Shown here one piece after another: positions 31,540 to 40,324 of a stretch of DNA of 64,000 bases. The notes below the pieces were generated by a model. That model did no database searches. It saw only the letters and a program-made list of their open reading frames with translations, and was not told the origin of the DNA. This DNA comes from an uncultured Massilia sp. (GTDB lineage: Bacteria > Pseudomonadota > Gammaproteobacteria > Burkholderiales > Burkholderiaceae_D): contig NZ_CAJYEB010000012.1 of assembly GCF_913773735.1 (NCBI RefSeq), positions 1-64,000 on the forward strand, in the 5' to 3' direction. The first letter of the stretch is position 1. Each line of letters opens with the position of its first letter. The translations under genes and the position numbers were made by a program.

Positions 31540-32585
31540 TCGAGCGGCTGTTCGCGCAGCCCTACCGCTTCCAGTACTTCCAGGCCGTGCGCATGATCGA
31601 GCTGTGGCTGCGCCGCCGCGGCATGCCGGAAGAGGGCGCGCTGGCGAATTTCGTGCGCTTCCAGAACTCGACGTCGATGGCCTTCCCGGCCAGCGAGATC
31701 GAGGCGCTGGCGCCGGAGCCGCGCGAGCTGGCCACCGATCCCGGCGCGCTGGCGCGCGCGCTGCACGCGGGCGAGCTGCGCTACGTGCGCCTGACCCCGG
31801 CCTTCATGGGCCTGCTGGGCAGCAGCGGCGCGCTGCCGGCGCACTACACCGAACGGATCGGCGCGCACGTGCTGTACGAGCGCGACGAGGGGCCGCGCGC
31901 CTTCCTGGACGCGTTCTCGAACCGCACGCTGGCGCTGTTCTACCGCGCCTGGGGCAAATACCGGCTGGAGCTGACCTACGACCGCGGCAAGGACGGCTTC
32001 CTGCCGCTGCTGCTGTCGCTGGCGGGCATGGGCCACGCGTCGCTGCGGCGGCGCCTGTCCGACCACGGCGAGGGCGTGCTGGACGAGTCGGTGGCGTACT
32101 TCGCCACGGCGATGCGCCAGCGGCCGGCATCGGCCGTGCAGATCGCGCGCGTGCTGGCCGAGTACTTCGGCCAGCCGGTGCGCGCCGAGCAGTTCGTCGG
32201 CCGCTGGTACGACGTGCCGGCGCGGCAGCAGACCACGCTGGGCATCGGCAACGCCACGCTGGGCGGCGGCGCGCTGGCCGGCACGCGGGTGTGGCAGCGC
32301 GACCTGCGCGTGCGCCTCGTGATCGGCCCGCTCGACCTGCGCGCCTACGAGACCTTCCTGCCCGGCGGCCGCGCGGCGCGGGCGCTGGCCAGCATGCTGA
32401 CGATGTTCACCGGCCTGGCCCTCGAGTACGAGGTGCAGCTGGTGCTGCGCGCGGCCGACGTGCGCGGCGTCGCGCTGGACGGGGAGCGCGACGCCGGCGG
32501 CCGGCTGGGCTGGGACGGCTTCCTGGTCGACGGCCCGCAGGCGGCCGACCGCGCCGACCTGCACTACGAGATCCATGCCTCGTGA
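31503..32585 (+). CDS. tssG: T6SS baseplate wedge protein TssG
   Basis: The 360-residue protein has the conserved N-terminal FQYFQAVRMIELWLRRRG and VRFQNSTSMAFPASEIEAL. It also has LTPAFMGLLGSSGALPAHYTE, a segment typical of TssG. It completes the baseplate wedge with TssF. The ATG at 31503 lies inside tssF in another frame, giving translational coupling. The length is normal. Confidence 0.92.
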   Translation: MHATKRRFEPAVIERLFAQPYRFQYFQAVRMIELWLRRRGMPEEGALANFVRFQNSTSMAFPASEIEALAPEPRELATDPGALARALHAGELRYVRLTPAFMGLLGSSGALPAHYTERIGAHVLYERDEGPRAFLDAFSNRTLALFYRAWGKYRLELTYDRGKDGFLPLLLSLAGMGHASLRRRLSDHGEGVLDESVAYFATAMRQRPASAVQIARVLAEYFGQPVRAEQFVGRWYDVPARQQTTLGIGNATLGGGALAGTRVWQRDLRVRLVIGPLDLRAYETFLPGGRAARALASMLTMFTGLALEYEVQLVLRAADVRGVALDGERDAGGRLGWDGFLVDGPQAADRADLHYEIHAS

Positions 32586-32618
32586 GGGGCCCAACAAGAT
32601 GAATGACAAGGAGCAGGC

Positions 32619-35279
32619 ATGAGCATCAACCTGAAGACGCTGATCGGCAAACTGAACGACACCAGCCGCGCCGCCGCCACCCGCGCGGCCGGGCTGTGCG
32701 TCTCGCTGGGGCAGTACGAAGTCGACATCGAGCACCTGCTGCTGGCGCTGCTCGAGCAGCCGTCCAGCGACCTCGCCGTCGTCGCGCGCCGCTGCGGCGT
32801 CGCGCTCGACCGGCTCGAAGCCGACCTGAGGGCCGAGGTGGCGACGTTCAGGAGCGGCAATACCCGTACGCCGGTGTTTTCCGAACGCCTGCCCAAGCTG
32901 TTCGAGCATGCCTGGCTGATCGCGTCGCTGGACCTGCGCGCCGGCGGCGCGGCGCAGATCCGCAGCGGCCACCTGCTGCAGGCGCTGCTGGTCGACCCCG
33001 AACTGTCGCAGCTGGCGCACCGCGACTCGGCGCTGTTCGCCGCGTTCGACCTCGACCAGCTCAAGCACCGCTTCGACGAGGTCACGGCCGGCTCGCAGGA
33101 GGCGCCGCAGGCGGTGGCCGCGGCGCCAGCCGCGCCGGAGGGCGCCGACCCGGTGGGCGAGCTGGAACGCCAGGCGGCGACCAGGACCCCGGCGTTGGAC
33201 CAGTTCACCACCAACCTGACGCAGCGCGCGCGCGACGGCAAGGTCGACCCGGTGATCGGGCGCGACCCGGAAATCCGCCAGGCCATCGACATCCTGATGC
33301 GGCGGCGCCAGAACAATCCCATCCTCACCGGCGAGGCCGGCGTCGGCAAGACCGCCGTCGTCGAAGGCCTGGCGCTGCGCATCGCCGCGGACGACGTGCC
33401 GGCCGTGCTCAAGGGCGTCGAGATCCACGTGCTCGACATGGGACTGCTGCAGGCCGGCGCCAGCGTCAAGGGCGAATTCGAGAACCGCCTGAAGAACGTC
33501 ATCGACGAGGTGAAGAAAAGCCCGACGCCGATCGTGCTGTTCATCGACGAGGCGCACACGATGATCGGCGCCGGCGGCACGGCCGGCCAGAACGACGCGG
33601 CCAACCTGCTCAAGCCGGCGCTGGCGCGCGGCGAACTGCGCACCATCGCCGCCACCACCTGGGGCGAATACAAGAAGTATTTCGAGAAGGACGCGGCGCT
33701 GGCGCGGCGCTTCCAGGTCGTGAAGGTCGAGGAACCCAGCGAGGAACTGGCCTGCGCGATGCTGCGCGGGATGGCGCCGCTGATGGAACGGCACTTCGGC
33801 GTGCGCGTGCACGACGAGGCGATCACCGAGGCCGTCCGCCTGTCGCACCGCTACATCAGCGGGCGCCAGCTGCCGGACAAGGCCGTCAGCGTGCTCGACA
33901 CCGCCTGCGCCAAGGTGGCGCTGGGCCGCGACGCCGCGCCGGCGCGCATCGAGGAACTGGCGCGCGCGCTGGAGCGCATGGCGCTGGAGCGCGCCGCGCT
34001 GGAACGCGAGACGGCCGGCGGCAACCCGGCGCACGGCGCGCGCCTGCAGGAACTCGGCGACCGGCGCGCCGCCATGGAAGCGGAACTGGCGCAGCTGCGC
34101 GCGCGCTGGGAGCGGGAACAGGACCTGGCTGGCCGGATCGGGGCGGCGCGCGCGCTCCTGGAGGAAGGCGGCGACGCCAGCGACGCCAGCGCGGGCGCCG
34201 ACCTGCAGGCGCTGCAGGCCGAGCTGAAGGCGCTGCAGGGCGAGTCGCCGCTGGTGCCGCTGCAGGTGGACGGCCACGTGGTGGCCGGCATCGTCGCCGG
34301 CTGGACCGGCATCCCGCTCGGCAAGATGGTCAAGGACGAGATCCGTACCGTGCTGACGCTGAAGGACCTGCTGGAGCAGCGCGTGCTGGGCCAGCCGCAC
34401 GCGATCGAGGCCGTCGCGCAGCGGGTGCGCACGGCGCGCGCCCACATGGACGATCCGGACAAGCCGCAGGGCGTGTTCCTGTTCGTCGGCCCGTCCGGCG
34501 TCGGCAAGACCGAGACGGCGCTGGCGCTGGCCGACGTGCTGTACGGCGGCGAGCGCAAGCTGGTCACCATCAACATGAGCGAGTACCAGGAGGCGCACAG
34601 CGTGTCCGGCCTGAAGGGCTCGCCCCCGGGCTACGTCGGCTACGGCGAGGGCGGCGTGCTGACCGAGGCGGTGCGCCGCAACCCGTACAGCGTGGTGCTG
34701 CTGGACGAAGTGGAGAAGGCCCACCCGGACGTGCTGGAGCTGTTCTTCCAGGTGTTCGACAAGGGCGTGATGGACGACGCCGAGGGGCGCGAGGTCGACT
34801 TCCGCAACACCATCATCATCCTGACCTCGAACGTGGCGTCCGGCGCCATGATGCAGGCGTGCCTGAACAAGCCGCAGGATGCGCTGCCGGCGCCCGAGGC
34901 GCTGGAAGACCTGATCCGCCCGGCCCTGGTCAAGCAGTTCAAGCCGGCCTTCCTGGGGCGCCTGAAGGTGGTGCCGTACTACCCGATCCCGGACGACGTG
35001 CTGGCCGAGATCATCGCGCTCAAGCTGGAGCGCATCGGCCGCCGCGTGGCCGCCAACCACAAGGCGCAGTTCACCTGGGACGACGCGCTGGTCGATGCCG
35101 TGCTGGCGCGCTGCACCGAGGTGGACTCGGGCGCGCGCAACGTCGACACCATCCTGAACGGCACGCTGCTGCCGGAGATCGCCGGCACCGTACTGGCGAA
35201 GATGGCGGAAGGAACGCCGATCGCGCGCATCGCGGCCGGTGCCGACGAACAGGGGCGCTTCACCTACGCCATCGAATGA
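32619..35279 (+). CDS. tssH: T6SS ATPase TssH (ClpV)
   Basis: The 886-residue Clp/Hsp100 AAA+ ATPase has an N-domain (1-150), the first AAA domain with Walker A GEAGVGKTA (238-246), a middle coiled-coil domain and a second AAA domain with GPSGVGKTE near residue 625. ClpV extracts and recycles contracted TssB/TssC sheaths. The N-domain LAALLEQPSSDLAVVARR-like region matches ClpV rather than ClpB. An AAGGAGCAGG site precedes the ATG. Confidence 0.95.
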   Translation: MSINLKTLIGKLNDTSRAAATRAAGLCVSLGQYEVDIEHLLLALLEQPSSDLAVVARRCGVALDRLEADLRAEVATFRSGNTRTPVFSERLPKLFEHAWLIASLDLRAGGAAQIRSGHLLQALLVDPELSQLAHRDSALFAAFDLDQLKHRFDEVTAGSQEAPQAVAAAPAAPEGADPVGELERQAATRTPALDQFTTNLTQRARDGKVDPVIGRDPEIRQAIDILMRRRQNNPILTGEAGVGKTAVVEGLALRIAADDVPAVLKGVEIHVLDMGLLQAGASVKGEFENRLKNVIDEVKKSPTPIVLFIDEAHTMIGAGGTAGQNDAANLLKPALARGELRTIAATTWGEYKKYFEKDAALARRFQVVKVEEPSEELACAMLRGMAPLMERHFGVRVHDEAITEAVRLSHRYISGRQLPDKAVSVLDTACAKVALGRDAAPARIEELARALERMALERAALERETAGGNPAHGARLQELGDRRAAMEAELAQLRARWEREQDLAGRIGAARALLEEGGDASDASAGADLQALQAELKALQGESPLVPLQVDGHVVAGIVAGWTGIPLGKMVKDEIRTVLTLKDLLEQRVLGQPHAIEAVAQRVRTARAHMDDPDKPQGVFLFVGPSGVGKTETALALADVLYGGERKLVTINMSEYQEAHSVSGLKGSPPGYVGYGEGGVLTEAVRRNPYSVVLLDEVEKAHPDVLELFFQVFDKGVMDDAEGREVDFRNTIIILTSNVASGAMMQACLNKPQDALPAPEALEDLIRPALVKQFKPAFLGRLKVVPYYPIPDDVLAEIIALKLERIGRRVAANHKAQFTWDDALVDAVLARCTEVDSGARNVDTILNGTLLPEIAGTVLAKMAEGTPIARIAAGADEQGRFTYAIE

Positions 35280-35313
35280 TCAAGGACGTCGCTTTGCCGA
35301 TCACGAGGACACC

Positions 35314-36270
35314 ATGGAAGACCTGAAGGACCCATCCACCACCGTGCATGCCGCGCCCGGCGCGCCGGCCCGCCCGCGCCGGCGCTGGCTGCGCGCGCTG
35401 CTGTACCTGCTGGCCGCGGTCGGCGTGCTGGCGCTGGCGCTGATCGGCTACGCCGTGTACCGCCACGGCAAGGACGCCGGCCCGCCGCGCGTGGCGATCG
35501 ACGAGACGGCCGTCATCGACGACGTGATGGCGCAAACCTACGGGAAGTATTCGGCGGCCAGGAAAGGCTGGCTGTACGTCGGCGACGACAACATCACCTA
35601 CCTGATGCGGGTGGTCCAGCAGGCCAGGATCCCGGACGGCGCCGACGGCGACGAGCTGTACTTCATCGCCAGCGGCACGGCCGTGGACGGCAGCGAGAAC
35701 GCGATGTACGGCGCCTTCCACGTCCATCCGAACCATCCCAACGACGGCAACCTGGCGCAGGTGAACACGCAGATCCGGTATCCGTCGACGCAGGCGGTGC
35801 GGCCGGAGCAGGTGCATTTCGAGGCGCTCAGCGAGAACCTGTGGGGCTGGGTGGTGAAGGCGCAGACCGGCACCGATCCCGAGCTGTACCCAGTGACGGT
35901 CACCAACACGGTGCTGGCGCCGCACGGCGACGAGATCGCCGTGCTGGGCGAGTTCCTGGCCTCGCGCGAATCGAATCCGGGCCGGCCCTGCGACGAGGCC
36001 AAGGCGGCGTGGGAAGCCTACAACCGCCCGGCGCCGGCCGGCAGCGGGGACGAGGACGAGGGCATCGACGAAACCGAGGAGCCGCTGCGCTGCGAGAAGC
36101 GGCGCTGGACCTATCGGACCGCGACCGTCAACGGCAACGTCCCGGTGCCGATCACCGTGACGGTCGGCGGCACGCTGGACGGGCAGGCGGTGGAGGCGCG
36201 CACGTGGAAGATGATGTTCGATCCGAAGAGCTTTGCCTACGATGTGCCGGCCGAGCTGAAGAACCAGTAG
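35314..36270 (+). CDS. single-pass membrane protein of unknown function in T6SS locus
   Basis: The 318-residue protein has a short Pro/Arg-rich cytoplasmic segment and one membrane span (LRALLYLLAAVGVLALALIGYAVY). A periplasmic domain with many aromatic and His residues follows (MYGAFHVHPNHPNDGN and WGWVVKAQTGTDPELYPVTV). It also has an acidic stretch (GDEDEGIDETEEP) and two cysteines. It follows tssH by 34 bp with a GAGGA ribosome-binding site, so it is likely co-transcribed. I recognise no family. It could be a locus-specific accessory of the membrane complex, an immunity-like protein or an effector-related factor, and the sequence does not decide. Confidence 0.7.
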   Translation: MEDLKDPSTTVHAAPGAPARPRRRWLRALLYLLAAVGVLALALIGYAVYRHGKDAGPPRVAIDETAVIDDVMAQTYGKYSAARKGWLYVGDDNITYLMRVVQQARIPDGADGDELYFIASGTAVDGSENAMYGAFHVHPNHPNDGNLAQVNTQIRYPSTQAVRPEQVHFEALSENLWGWVVKAQTGTDPELYPVTVTNTVLAPHGDEIAVLGEFLASRESNPGRPCDEAKAAWEAYNRPAPAGSGDEDEGIDETEEPLRCEKRRWTYRTATVNGNVPVPITVTVGGTLDGQAVEARTWKMMFDPKSFAYDVPAELKNQ

Positions 36271-36324
36271 CCGGCCGTGCGACGTGGCTGCCGGCCGCCG
36301 GGCCGGCAGCGGCGCGTGCAAGAT

Positions 36325-36342
36325 GGCGCACGCCGGTGCGCC
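36325..36342. other. inverted repeat before GH43 gene
   Basis: GGCGCAC and GTGCGCC form a perfect 7-bp stem with a GCCG loop, 32 bp before the GH43 start codon. There is no T-tract. It may separate expression of the glycosidase from the T6SS message or may be neutral in such GC-rich DNA. Confidence 0.3.
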
Positions 36343-36374
36343 GCCACCACTGTCCGCAGAAAGGATGCCATCCG

Positions 36375-37445
36375 ATGAAGACGCCCCCGGGACGCGTGCA
36401 ACGCACCCTGTCGTTCCTGTCCTGCGCGCTCGCCTGCGCGTGCGCGCACGCCGCCAACCCGATCGTCCCCGGCTGGTATGCCGATCCGGAGATCCGCATC
36501 TTCGGCCACAAGTACTGGATTTATCCGACCTACTCGGACGACCTCGACGCGCCGGCCCGCGCGTCCTCGTTCACGCCTGCCCAGCGGCGCATGCGCGCCC
36601 GCGCGGACCTGATCTGGGAGCCCTACCTGAAGCAGACCTTCCTGGACGCGTTCTCGTCGCCCGACCTCGTGCACTGGACCAGGCACGAGCGCGTGCTCGA
36701 CGTGGAAAACGTGTCCTGGGCCGCCTACGCCGTGTGGGCGCCGTCGGCGCTGCGGCGCAACGGCAGGTACTACCTGTTCTTCGGCGCCAACGACATCAAG
36801 GGCGACGGGCAGCTGGGCGGCATCGGCGTGGCGGTCAGCGACCGTCCCGAGGGACCGTTCAGGGACGCCCTCGGCAAGCCGCTGGTCGGCGCCATCCACA
36901 ACGGCGCCCAGCCGATCGACCAGATGGTGTTCCAGGACGACGACGGCCAGGTGTACATGTACTACGGCGGCTGGAAGCATGCGAACGTCGTCCGGCTGGC
37001 GCCCGACCTGCTGAGCGTGGTCCCGTTCGCCGACGGCACGACCTACAAGGAGATCACGCCCGACCCGGCCTACGTGGAGGGTTCGTTCATGGTCAAGCGC
37101 AAGGGCGTGTACTACCTGATGTGGTCGGAAGGGGAGTGGACGGGGCCGGACTACAGCGTCGCCTACGCGATGGGCGCGTCGCCCACCGGGCCGTTCAAGC
37201 GCATCGGCAAGATCCTCCAGCAGGACGGCCGCATCGCCAGGGGCGCCGGCCACCATTCCGTCGTCAACGTCCCGGGCACCGACGACTGGTACATCGTCTA
37301 CCACCGCCGTCCGCTGGCGGACAAGAACGGCAACCACCGCGAGATGGCCATCGACCGCCTGGAATTCGACGCCGACGGCACCATCCGCCCGGTGGTCATG
37401 ACCAACGAGGGCGTGGCGCCGCGGCCGCTGGCCGCGGCCCGGTGA
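36375..37445 (+). CDS. GH43-family glycoside hydrolase, secreted
   Basis: The 356-residue protein has an N-terminal signal peptide (SFLSCALACACAHA) and a five-bladed propeller of the GH43 type. The catalytic pattern is present: the base Asp in GWYADPEIR, the supporting Asp in QPIDQMVFQDDDGQ, and the acid Glu in YVEGSFMVKRKG. Such enzymes cut arabinan, xylan or related side chains. Its place inside a T6SS locus, 104 bp after the unknown membrane protein and convergent with tssA, is unusual. It may be an inserted plant-polymer enzyme or a locus-linked cargo. It is confidently a GH43 enzyme, but the substrate is open. Confidence 0.85.
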   Translation: MKTPPGRVQRTLSFLSCALACACAHAANPIVPGWYADPEIRIFGHKYWIYPTYSDDLDAPARASSFTPAQRRMRARADLIWEPYLKQTFLDAFSSPDLVHWTRHERVLDVENVSWAAYAVWAPSALRRNGRYYLFFGANDIKGDGQLGGIGVAVSDRPEGPFRDALGKPLVGAIHNGAQPIDQMVFQDDDGQVYMYYGGWKHANVVRLAPDLLSVVPFADGTTYKEITPDPAYVEGSFMVKRKGVYYLMWSEGEWTGPDYSVAYAMGASPTGPFKRIGKILQQDGRIARGAGHHSVVNVPGTDDWYIVYHRRPLADKNGNHREMAIDRLEFDADGTIRPVVMTNEGVAPRPLAAAR

Positions 37446-37455
37446 GCGCGCAGGC

Positions 37456-38496
37456 TCACGCCTGCGGCGGCACGCCCAGCAATTCCTCGATGTGGGCCAG
37501 CGAGCCCTGGTCCTTGATCACCGAGCGCAGCCAGGTGTGCAGGTCCTGCTCGCCGGCGCTGGCCGCCTTCTCGGCGAAATAGGACACGGGGCTGTGCGGC
37601 TCCGTCTCGCGGAAGAACTGCGCCAGCGCGCGCAGCTGCGCGATGGCGTCGGCGCGGTTGCGGACCTGGCCGGGAGCGGACCGGGCGACAGGGGCGAAGG
37701 CCGGAGCGGGATCGGCGCCGGCGGCGGCCTCGGTGGCCGCGCCGGGCGCCGGCGCGGGCGTCGGATCGGCCGGGGCCTCGACCGGCGCGGGCATGACGTG
37801 CAGCATGCCCTGCAGGGCGTCGCGCGCGGCCGAGAAGCCGGGGCTGTCCTGGCCCAGGCGCGCGTCCGCCGCGCGTTCCAGCGCGCCCAGCGCATCCAGG
37901 CAGTACTGGGCGTCGGCGCGGAAGGTGGCGACGAAGGCGAGCGAGTTGGCGCGCTTGGCCGCTTCCATGTCGGCCAGGCGCGGATGGGCGTCCGCCTCGC
38001 CGCCGGCGGCGCGCTTGCGCGCGGCCTCGAAGTCGACGGTCGACCAGGCGCTGGCGCGGCCCTCGGTCAGCGGCACCTCGCGCACCAGCGCGCGCAGGCG
38101 CGACAGGATCCACGCGACGTTGCCGATGCGCTGTTCCTGGTCGCCGCCGTCGGCTTCCGGGTACAGGCCGCGGTCCCAGTACTGCTCGCACAGGCCGGCC
38201 AGCACGCGCAGGCCTTCGCCCAGGCCGCGCAACTGGTGGCGCTTGGCGGCGGCCTCCGCCAGCCAGACCGCGATGCGCAGGTCCTTGGTGCGCTCGGCCA
38301 GCAATTGCGCGCAATGCTTGACGACGTAGTCCCAGTCGGCTTCCTTCAGGTCCGTCACCCATTCGCCCTGGGCGAGCGAGGGGTCGTCGAAGCGGCGCGC
38401 CTGGGCGATGGCGTCCATGTCGGCGGAAAACGCCATGTCGGCGCCGGACGGGTTGGGACCGGGGATGGGGGCGAGTAGCTGTTCTGCGGTAAACAT
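37456..38496 (-). CDS. tssA: T6SS protein TssA
   Basis: The 346-residue protein has an N-terminal ImpA domain (LLAPIPGPNPSGADMAFSAD and WVTDLKEADWDYVVKHCAQLL). A Pro/Ala linker leads to a C-terminal helical domain (NRADAIAQLRALAQFFRETEPHSPVSYFAEKA) typical of the TssA class that caps the growing sheath. It guides assembly of baseplate and tail. It is the last gene of the leftward tagX-tssM-tagF-ompA-tssA unit. Confidence 0.93.
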   Translation of the reverse strand: MFTAEQLLAPIPGPNPSGADMAFSADMDAIAQARRFDDPSLAQGEWVTDLKEADWDYVVKHCAQLLAERTKDLRIAVWLAEAAAKRHQLRGLGEGLRVLAGLCEQYWDRGLYPEADGGDQEQRIGNVAWILSRLRALVREVPLTEGRASAWSTVDFEAARKRAAGGEADAHPRLADMEAAKRANSLAFVATFRADAQYCLDALGALERAADARLGQDSPGFSAARDALQGMLHVMPAPVEAPADPTPAPAPGAATEAAAGADPAPAFAPVARSAPGQVRNRADAIAQLRALAQFFRETEPHSPVSYFAEKAASAGEQDLHTWLRSVIKDQGSLAHIEELLGVPPQA

Positions 38497-38511
38497 GATG
38501 TCCTTTGCTGC

Positions 38512-39333
38512 CTACTGGGCGAGGCGGAATTCGATGCGGCGGTTGCGCGCGCGGCCTTCGGGCGTGTCGTTGCCGGCGATCGGGCGGTCCGGCCCCTGGC
38601 CGCTGGCGCTCAGGAGCTCTTCCGGGATGCCGTGGCCCGCCAGGTAGGCCTTGACGGTGGCCGCGCGCGCCTGGCTCAGGCTGACGTTGCTGGCGCGCAG
38701 GCCGGCGCTGTCGGTGTGGCCGATGATCTCGATGCGGCGGCCCTTCAGCTTGAGCATCGCGGCCACCATCTCGTCCAGGATCGCGCGGCCGGCCGGCGTC
38801 AGCGTCGCCTGGCCGCTCTCGAATTCGACGGTGCGGTTGGCCAGCGTGTTGTCCAGGATCGACTGGTCGGCGGCGGACACGCGCAGGCCGTTGTTGACGG
38901 TATAGGTCGGGTTCAGGCTGGTGGCCACGCTGCTGGCGATGCGCTGGCGCAGCGCCTCGTTGGCCACCTCGCCGCGCAGGCTGACGGTGCTGCCGTCGAT
39001 CTTCAGCTGGCCGCGGCTGATCTGGCGCAGGTCGGCGTTGATGAGCTTTTGCACGTAGCCGTTCCAGTTGGCCGGGGTGGCGACCGGGCCGATGGCGATC
39101 TGGTCGACCACGCGGTCGGCGCCGTAGACCTCGCGCAGTTTCGCCAGGACGGCGGCCTTGGTGGCTTCGTCGGGCACGGTGCCGCTGGCCAGCACCTGGC
39201 CGGGCTGCGGCGCGGCGGGCGCCGGCGCGGCGTTCTGCGCCAGGGCGGAAGGCGCGGACAGGGCGGAGAAGGTGGACAGCGCGAGCAACTGGGCGGCCAG
39301 GGCGGCGCGGGTGCAAAGGGTGGTAAGTCGCAT
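38512..39333 (-). CDS. OmpA-family peptidoglycan-binding protein of T6SS locus (TagL-like)
   Basis: The 273-residue protein has a signal peptide ending near PSALAQNAAP and no lipobox. A BON-like region (AVLAKLREVYGADRVVDQ) is followed by a C-terminal OmpA domain with EIIGHTDSAGLRASNVSLSQARAATV and NRRIEFRLAQ. The domain binds peptidoglycan and would anchor the T6SS membrane complex, standing in for the domain that TssL lacks here. Encoded 15 bp from tssA and 5 bp from tagF, it is part of the same transcript. Confidence 0.87.
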   Translation of the reverse strand: MRLTTLCTRAALAAQLLALSTFSALSAPSALAQNAAPAPAAPQPGQVLASGTVPDEATKAAVLAKLREVYGADRVVDQIAIGPVATPANWNGYVQKLINADLRQISRGQLKIDGSTVSLRGEVANEALRQRIASSVATSLNPTYTVNNGLRVSAADQSILDNTLANRTVEFESGQATLTPAGRAILDEMVAAMLKLKGRRIEIIGHTDSAGLRASNVSLSQARAATVKAYLAGHGIPEELLSASGQGPDRPIAGNDTPEGRARNRRIEFRLAQ

Positions 39334-39337
39334 GATC

Positions 39338-40324
39338 TCAGGTTCCGATGAATGCCGTGCCGACCGATTCCAGCGCGGACTTGAGTGACAGGCTGCCCTG
39401 GGCCAGGTAGGTCGACAGCTTCTTGACGGCGTAGTCGCTGTCGACCTGGTCCTCGACCCAGTCGAGTTCCTCGAACGCGATGTGGTGGTCCAGCCCCGCC
39501 TGCGGATCGAGGATCGTGCGCAGCGTCTGGGCCGAGGCGCCGGAAAAGCCGATCACCAGGGCCGGCCGCCCGTCCAGGCGCGTCAGGAACAGCGCCAGCT
39601 CGAAGTCGGCGCGCGCCAGGAACGGCGTCACCAGGTGCATCCAGAAGGCCGCCACCAGGTTGCGGTAGACCGGATCGCGCGGCAGCGGCAGCACCAGGCT
39701 CTTTTCCAGCCGGCTCGAGCTGCTGGCCAGCACCGGCTGCAGCAGCATGCCCAGCGCCAGCAGGATCTGGCGCACCGCGCCGCGGTGGCCGGCCTGGGCC
39801 AGCATGTCGTCCAGCGCGCCCACGGTCTGCAGTTCGAGGAAATCCTCGAACGCGGCGTCGTAGGCGGCGGTGCGCAGGTCCAGTTCGATCGGCTGGCTGC
39901 TGGCGGCCTGCAGCGGCACGGCCGGGTCGCCGGCGTCGCGCACGCCGGCCGTCAGCGTCTCCAGCCGGGTCCACAGGCGCGTGAACACCAGCGGGGCATT
40001 GGGCACGAACGCGCCCGGCTCGGCCACTTCCATCGCCCCGACCATCAGGAACGGGTAGCGCCGGCTCGACTCGTCGCTGCTGGGGACGATGTGGCCGCCG
40101 ATCGCGTGGCGGCGGCGCGGGCCGACGAAGGCGAAGTGCAGCGGCGCGGCGGCGTCGTAGGCGAGCTTCCAGCGCGCGTTGGCGCTCATCAGGTCCATCG
40201 CCTCGGACAGCCAGTCGTCCAGCACCTTCAGCAGGGCCGGGCTGGTGCTGCCCTTGACGAAGTCGCCGCGGCTGGGCAGCTTGCCGAAGTAGCCGACGCT
40301 GACGGGGGTGACGGCGCGGCTCAT
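39338..40324 (-). CDS. tagF: T6SS-associated protein TagF
   Basis: The 328-residue protein begins VGYFGKLPSRGDFVKG, the signature of TagF (the BMA_A0400 family). In characterised systems TagF restrains T6SS assembly post-translationally. Its ATG overlaps the tssM stop codon (ATGA on the minus strand), so it is translationally coupled. The C-terminal part (ELDWVEDQVDSDYAVKKL) is longer than in short TagF proteins. No PpkA or PppA kinase/phosphatase pair is in the window, so control by phosphorylation is unsupported here. Confidence 0.88.
   Translation of the reverse strand: MSRAVTPVSVGYFGKLPSRGDFVKGSTSPALLKVLDDWLSEAMDLMSANARWKLAYDAAAPLHFAFVGPRRRHAIGGHIVPSSDESSRRYPFLMVGAMEVAEPGAFVPNAPLVFTRLWTRLETLTAGVRDAGDPAVPLQAASSQPIELDLRTAAYDAAFEDFLELQTVGALDDMLAQAGHRGAVRQILLALGMLLQPVLASSSSRLEKSLVLPLPRDPVYRNLVAAFWMHLVTPFLARADFELALFLTRLDGRPALVIGFSGASAQTLRTILDPQAGLDHHIAFEELDWVEDQVDSDYAVKKLSTYLAQGSLSLKSALESVGTAFIGT

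Noticed and set aside
31029-35060. 1343-residue open frame on the minus strand across tssF, tssG and tssH
   Set aside because: It is antisense to three well-recognised T6SS genes. Its Ala/Arg/Gln/His-rich composition is what GC-rich antisense frames give. It has no recognisable domain.
37442-37459. Hairpin at the GH43/tssA convergence as a terminator
   Set aside because: GTGAGC/GCTCAC is short and without T residues. It also contains both stop codons.
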